15,809 bases of DNA from Bacteroidota bacterium (GTDB lineage: Bacteria; Bacteroidota; Bacteroidia; M30B66): NCBI GenBank assembly GCA_947497195.1, contig CANMGM010000023.1, forward strand, positions 1 to 15,809, read 5' to 3'. The translations under genes and the position numbers were made by a program. The notes beneath the pieces are model-generated. The model made no database searches. It was not told the origin of the DNA and worked only from the letters and a program-made list of their open reading frames with translations. Shown one piece after another: positions 13,901 through 15,809 of this stretch. The stretch's first letter is position 1, and each line of letters starts with the position of its first letter.

Positions 13901-15446
13901 TTTTCGTGCCCGGTGTATTCCATGCAATTGAAATGCTTGAGCCACCTGCAGCAGGCGAAATAATTCCGCCATCAGTTGTCCAGGTATAGGTTGCACCTGC
14001 GATGGGGGTGACTGCAGAAAAATTGGCAGAACTTTCGGCGCATACTGTTGTTGGGAAATTGAATGCCGATGTTGGGCTAGCAACAACCTCTACTGTAAAA
14101 GAAGTATCGTTTGCAATACAACCCCCGCCACTTAGATTCAGTGTAACGGTTTTAAGCCCCGTTGTACTCCACGTTACATTTTGGTCGGCAAGCGAATTTG
14201 ACGTAGGTGGAGTTGATCCCGATCCGAAATTCCAAGCAATTACTGTAGGTTGGGCCCCTGTTGCTACCGGAGTCGAGCCTTCGTATGTTATCAAAGATGA
14301 TTCATTCAGGCAGATCGGTGTAGTTGCAGTGAATGCCATATCGTATGGCTTCTGACTGAATGTTATGGTATCGACCAAAACATACGGAGCACCGCAAGGT
14401 AAATTTGAATCGTAGGTTACTTTACATATAAACCGTCGATAATTTTGAGCTGTAGCAGGATAATCGAGTAAAGCTTGGCCGCTGCCAGGATTTATGGTCG
14501 GATTGAATGACGTTGTTGCATTTGCAATGGTGGCTCCCTGCAAGCCGGTCCAGTTTAGCTGTGGATTTGAGTAAGTTACAGGCGCTGCTCCTGTATACGG
14601 AATAACTGAATATGTATACTGGGTTGCTGTGTTGTTTACAGCAATGTCGGTGCCTGCAAAACTAGAAACCGAAGGACAATCGCTATCGCAATCGGGCGTG
14701 ATTCCCGAAAAACTATCGCCCTGCCACATACCCGGGCAAACCGGTTTATTCTGAATGTGAATCTGGATATTATTGCTTGTTTCAAAAAGGCGAATGTAAA
14801 AGGTCGCTGTACCGCCGCAAGTGGAAAAGAATGGCACATTGGTATAATAAACGCTTAATATGCGGTTAGGTGCTGTTCCGGTTGTTTGATATCGTATAGC
14901 GTTTGGAACACCGTTGGGATTCCAATCCTGATAGCAACCAAGAATAGCATTTTCGGGGAATTCTTCATTCGGATCGCAATGGTCTGCTGCCATAGCATCT
15001 GCATCAAACGAAAACAAACTTGTTGGTAAGCCGGCCCCAAGCGAAATAAACCCATTGGGCGAAATGCGGAATTGCGTAAAGGGTATACCCGAGAAAAGGA
15101 AAGTAAATCCGATGGGCAGAACGCCTGATGGAACATCATCGGTTAGGTTGACCACAGTGCCGGCCGGGGTTGCAGCCTGGAATGGAATCGCCGTTTCGAC
15201 ATAGCTCATTACTTCAGGTGTAAAACCCGGTATCGTATTTAGTGAAGCGGCCGGGGGAGCATTCACTGCCGAAAATCCGAATATGAATGGTTTGCAAACC
15301 TTCTGGTCGGCCGGTAAGAGGTTATTTACCACCACAACCTGTCCGTAGCCTAAATCCAATAACAATAAAGAAAATACAATGAACGAAACAATACTTTTCA
15401 ATCGTTTCGGAACAAAAATTACGGAAGTTAATTTTTTGATTTTCAC
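10980..15446 (-). CDS. Giant secreted PKD-repeat protein, T9SS type B cargo
   Basis: A 1488-residue predicted surface or secreted adhesin-like protein. Seen in order: a signal peptide (hydrophobic core about 20-34, likely cleavage before Q36); an N-terminal beta-sandwich region (about 40-285) with the 'IGFTFLFSG...ISPNGFISLG...NAIRYQTTGTAPNRILSVYY' pattern common in Bacteroidota gliding-motility surface proteins; a linker; about eleven PKD/Ig-like repeats of some 85 residues (370-1305); a divergent Ig-like module (1306-1393); and the T9SS C-terminal domain (1398-1488), with VPNAFTPDNDGIND, YNRWGERIY and GGWDG. Type B CTDs are exported by the T9SS and handled by PorU-type or related machinery. 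No catalytic domain is visible. The start is GTG at 15446 with AAGG just before it; TTG at 15401 (residue 16) would give a shorter, more usual signal peptide. Confidence 0.9.
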   Translation of the reverse strand: MKIKKLTSVIFVPKRLKSIVSFIVFSLLLLDLGYGQVVVVNNLLPADQKVCKPFIFGFSAVNAPPAASLNTIPGFTPEVMSYVETAIPFQAATPAGTVVNLTDDVPSGVLPIGFTFLFSGIPFTQFRISPNGFISLGAGLPTSLFSFDADAMAADHCDPNEEFPENAILGCYQDWNPNGVPNAIRYQTTGTAPNRILSVYYTNVPFFSTCGGTATFYIRLFETSNNIQIHIQNKPVCPGMWQGDSFSGITPDCDSDCPSVSSFAGTDIAVNNTATQYTYSVIPYTGAAPVTYSNPQLNWTGLQGATIANATTSFNPTINPGSGQALLDYPATAQNYRRFICKVTYDSNLPCGAPYVLVDTITFSQKPYDMAFTATTPICLNESSLITYEGSTPVATGAQPTVIAWNFGSGSTPPTSNSLADQNVTWSTTGLKTVTLNLSGGGCIANDTSFTVEVVASPTSAFNFPTTVCAESSANFSAVTPIAGATYTWTTDGGIISPAAGGSSISIAWNTPGTKTVTLQVTVGSCTSVVTSHTVTVKPRPSAAFNSTANSVCEDIALQFSYQGTAADVASYSWNFGSGLASPSSNSPNPSVIWNTPGTVQVGFFALGTNACYSDTLSQTIVVHPKPLAAISSVDSVCQNASLALSCNIPPVAGSTFAWNLGTATLGSGNTNSAGPISVSWPLAGNQSVTLSITSPQGCISEDSVKVIHVNPIPSSQFSISLPSVCVGVNSTLIQTGVSGTNPAFTWTGLAGSTFSSPSAASTQVNFSAPGNASVSLLVIAEGCSSVVTTQNIEVLTTPTATFTADAGICQADNAQVDYTGTGTSNALFNWSYSGGTPSTSSPGLNPYSVVWNTPGSKTITLSVTEFGCSSLPFSQTVEVYPVPVASFVSTSPSCAGLNDTITYTGNAGSGATYNWSFAGSTTPVLVGQGPHYVSYTNPGTYTINLAVSENGCNSAPNQITIQVSPIPLADFTVESPVCKGANSEISYTGTNASAVNYIWNFDGGDATPGVGIGPHNANWSSAGTKTIRLRVVLQGCLSSEVTYPVEVLELPAADAGINQTGCSGGSVNLGSTAIPGYTYEWSPSNGLSNSFDAQPTATAINTTNDQISIAYVLKVSDGQCINRDTVIYSIQEPVNVSFVSPTGQCFSQNSFSFEALGNFSANANYSWNFGPNASLPVSTLQDPTGISFTNTGQQTISVQVEDEGCLSNTYTSAVFVYEEPNVNFSVASAEGCVPHRVYFTNLSSNGSGVDYVWYFGDGTSSESFSPAYTYDRPGDYPVTLLVKAENGCDTALKIDDLVHIFPLPNPLFQLSDNSLVMLEDTISEVLNIQEAYSSYDSAYFRITPSFNSNSSDTLLFGTSHQIRFNRPGNYAIWHFVENEFGCTDSLLRYVNVNAEQFVFVPNAFTPDNDGINDIFTIAGRDIQEFAMQIYNRWGERIYSTYDIEGGWDGRYNYSNNAIVSGTYYYLIRIRDSKNNWHTVDGFVNVLR
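10983..11255 (-). other. T9SS type B C-terminal sorting domain of the giant protein
   Basis: Residues 1398-1488. VPNAFTPDNDGINDIF, MQIYNRWGERIYS, EGGWDGRYN, SGTYYYLIRI and a terminal FVNVLR match the 'gliding motility-associated C-terminal' (CHU_C, TIGR04131-type) domain. The partial upstream gene ends in a homologous domain. Confidence 0.93.
11532..14339 (-). repeat. Array of about eleven PKD/Ig-like repeats
   Basis: Residues 370-1305 of the giant protein. Units begin near 370, 458, 542, 628, 714, 799, 884, 968, 1053, 1134 and 1221. The typical unit reads xAxFxxxxxxxC, then YxWxFG, xxVxWxxPGxxxVxLxV, xGCxS and VEVxPxP. The unit at 1053-1133 is a variant lacking the PG turn. The last (1221-1305) is the most canonical PKD, with WYFGDG and YDRPGDYPVTLLV. 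Each unit carries two cysteines 56-64 residues apart. Confidence 0.85.
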
Positions 15447-15482
15447 CTTAAGGGAGCGAAAATAGGAAAAATTCGCAAAAAA

Positions 15483-15809
15483 TTACCGCACCAGGGTAAT
15501 TCTGCCGGTGTATACGTATTGCTTCCGTTCGAAGCTTAATACGCTTAATGTGTAGGAGTATACGTCCTGTTGGGCAATTTTCTTTCCGCCATTTAAGGTG
15601 CCATCCCATTGTTTTTCGATGGAATCGGATTCAAAAACAAGCTCGCCCCAGCGGTTGAAAATTCTGAACTGGTATGTTTTCATTCCGCCTCCAATTGGTC
15701 CAAATGTTTCGTTGATGCCATCGCCGTTTGGTGAGAAAGCGTTTGGAATAAAAAGTGAAAAGTATGGTTCGATTAGTATGTTCAGGCTGTCTGTATCGAT
15801 ACATCCAAA
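15483..15809 (-). CDS. C-terminal end of a second T9SS type B cargo protein (5' end outside window)
   Basis: The last 108 residues of a secreted protein; the reading frame stays open to the window edge (15809). Residues 19-108 are a type B T9SS sorting domain: FIPNAFSPNGDGINETF, FRIFNRWGELVFES, KQWDGTLNGGKK, QQDVYSYTLSV and the terminal GRITLVR. The visible N-terminal piece, FGCIDTDSLNI, corresponds to FGCTDSLLRYV just before the CTD of the giant protein, so the two share at least this module. An internal ATG at 15683 falls inside the CTD and is not a start. Only 36 bases separate its stop from the GTG of the giant gene, which suggests an operon of two surface proteins. The rest of its architecture is unknown. 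Confidence 0.88.
   Translation of the reverse strand, partial: FGCIDTDSLNILIEPYFSLFIPNAFSPNGDGINETFGPIGGGMKTYQFRIFNRWGELVFESDSIEKQWDGTLNGGKKIAQQDVYSYTLSVLSFERKQYVYTGRITLVR

Noticed and set aside
11532..14339. CRISPR-like or other nucleotide tandem array in the PKD region
   Set aside because: The periodicity is about 255 bases and is seen in protein, not as identical DNA repeats with spacers.

Overview
The window looks like chromosomal DNA from a member of the Bacteroidota. Three things point there: two secreted proteins ending in the type IX secretion (T9SS) 'type B' gliding-motility C-terminal domain, promoter-like TAnnTTTG (-7) boxes with little Shine-Dalgarno signal, and a LuxC-like acyl-CoA reductase beside a 2[4Fe-4S] ferredoxin. 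I cannot name a genus. The DNA is gene-dense: 15 coding regions (two cut by the window ends), no gap over about 80 bases, and no RNA gene, insertion sequence, prophage or CRISPR array that I can see.

Layout. (1) 1-2070: a truncated acyl-CoA reductase gene on the minus strand diverges from a ferredoxin gene. Next on the plus strand come a short-type phosphatidylserine decarboxylase and a small exported Asp-Lys-repeat, Cys-rich protein of unknown function, which ends at a bidirectional hairpin terminator. (2) 2073-7251, minus strand: six genes with gaps of only 1-12 bases, probably one operon. In transcription order they are UDP-GlcNAc 2-epimerase, a polysaccharide-deacetylase-like protein, a FemAB/GNAT-like acyltransferase, uracil phosphoribosyltransferase, a small four-helix membrane protein and a YjjG-type HAD nucleotidase. 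The first three suggest surface-glycan synthesis or tailoring; upp and the nucleotidase act on pyrimidine nucleotides. (3) 7300-10983, plus strand: a small 'phage holin 4-2' type membrane protein, a soluble multi-PAS/GAF sensor histidine kinase and leucyl/phenylalanyl-tRNA-protein transferase, spaced 11 and 19 bases apart. (4) 10980-15809, minus strand: a 1488-residue secreted PKD-repeat protein, preceded by the 3' end of a second T9SS cargo gene.

How the parts relate. Regions 2 and 4 both concern the cell surface (glycan building and secreted adhesin-like proteins). Region 1 holds lipid and redox enzymes. Region 3 combines signalling with N-degron tagging. I found no convincing new multi-gene defence or mobile system. 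The most distinctive items are the regular cysteine pairs of the giant PKD protein, the small Asp-Lys/Cys protein, a tandem-repeat start region between two operon genes, and non-ATG starts in four genes.
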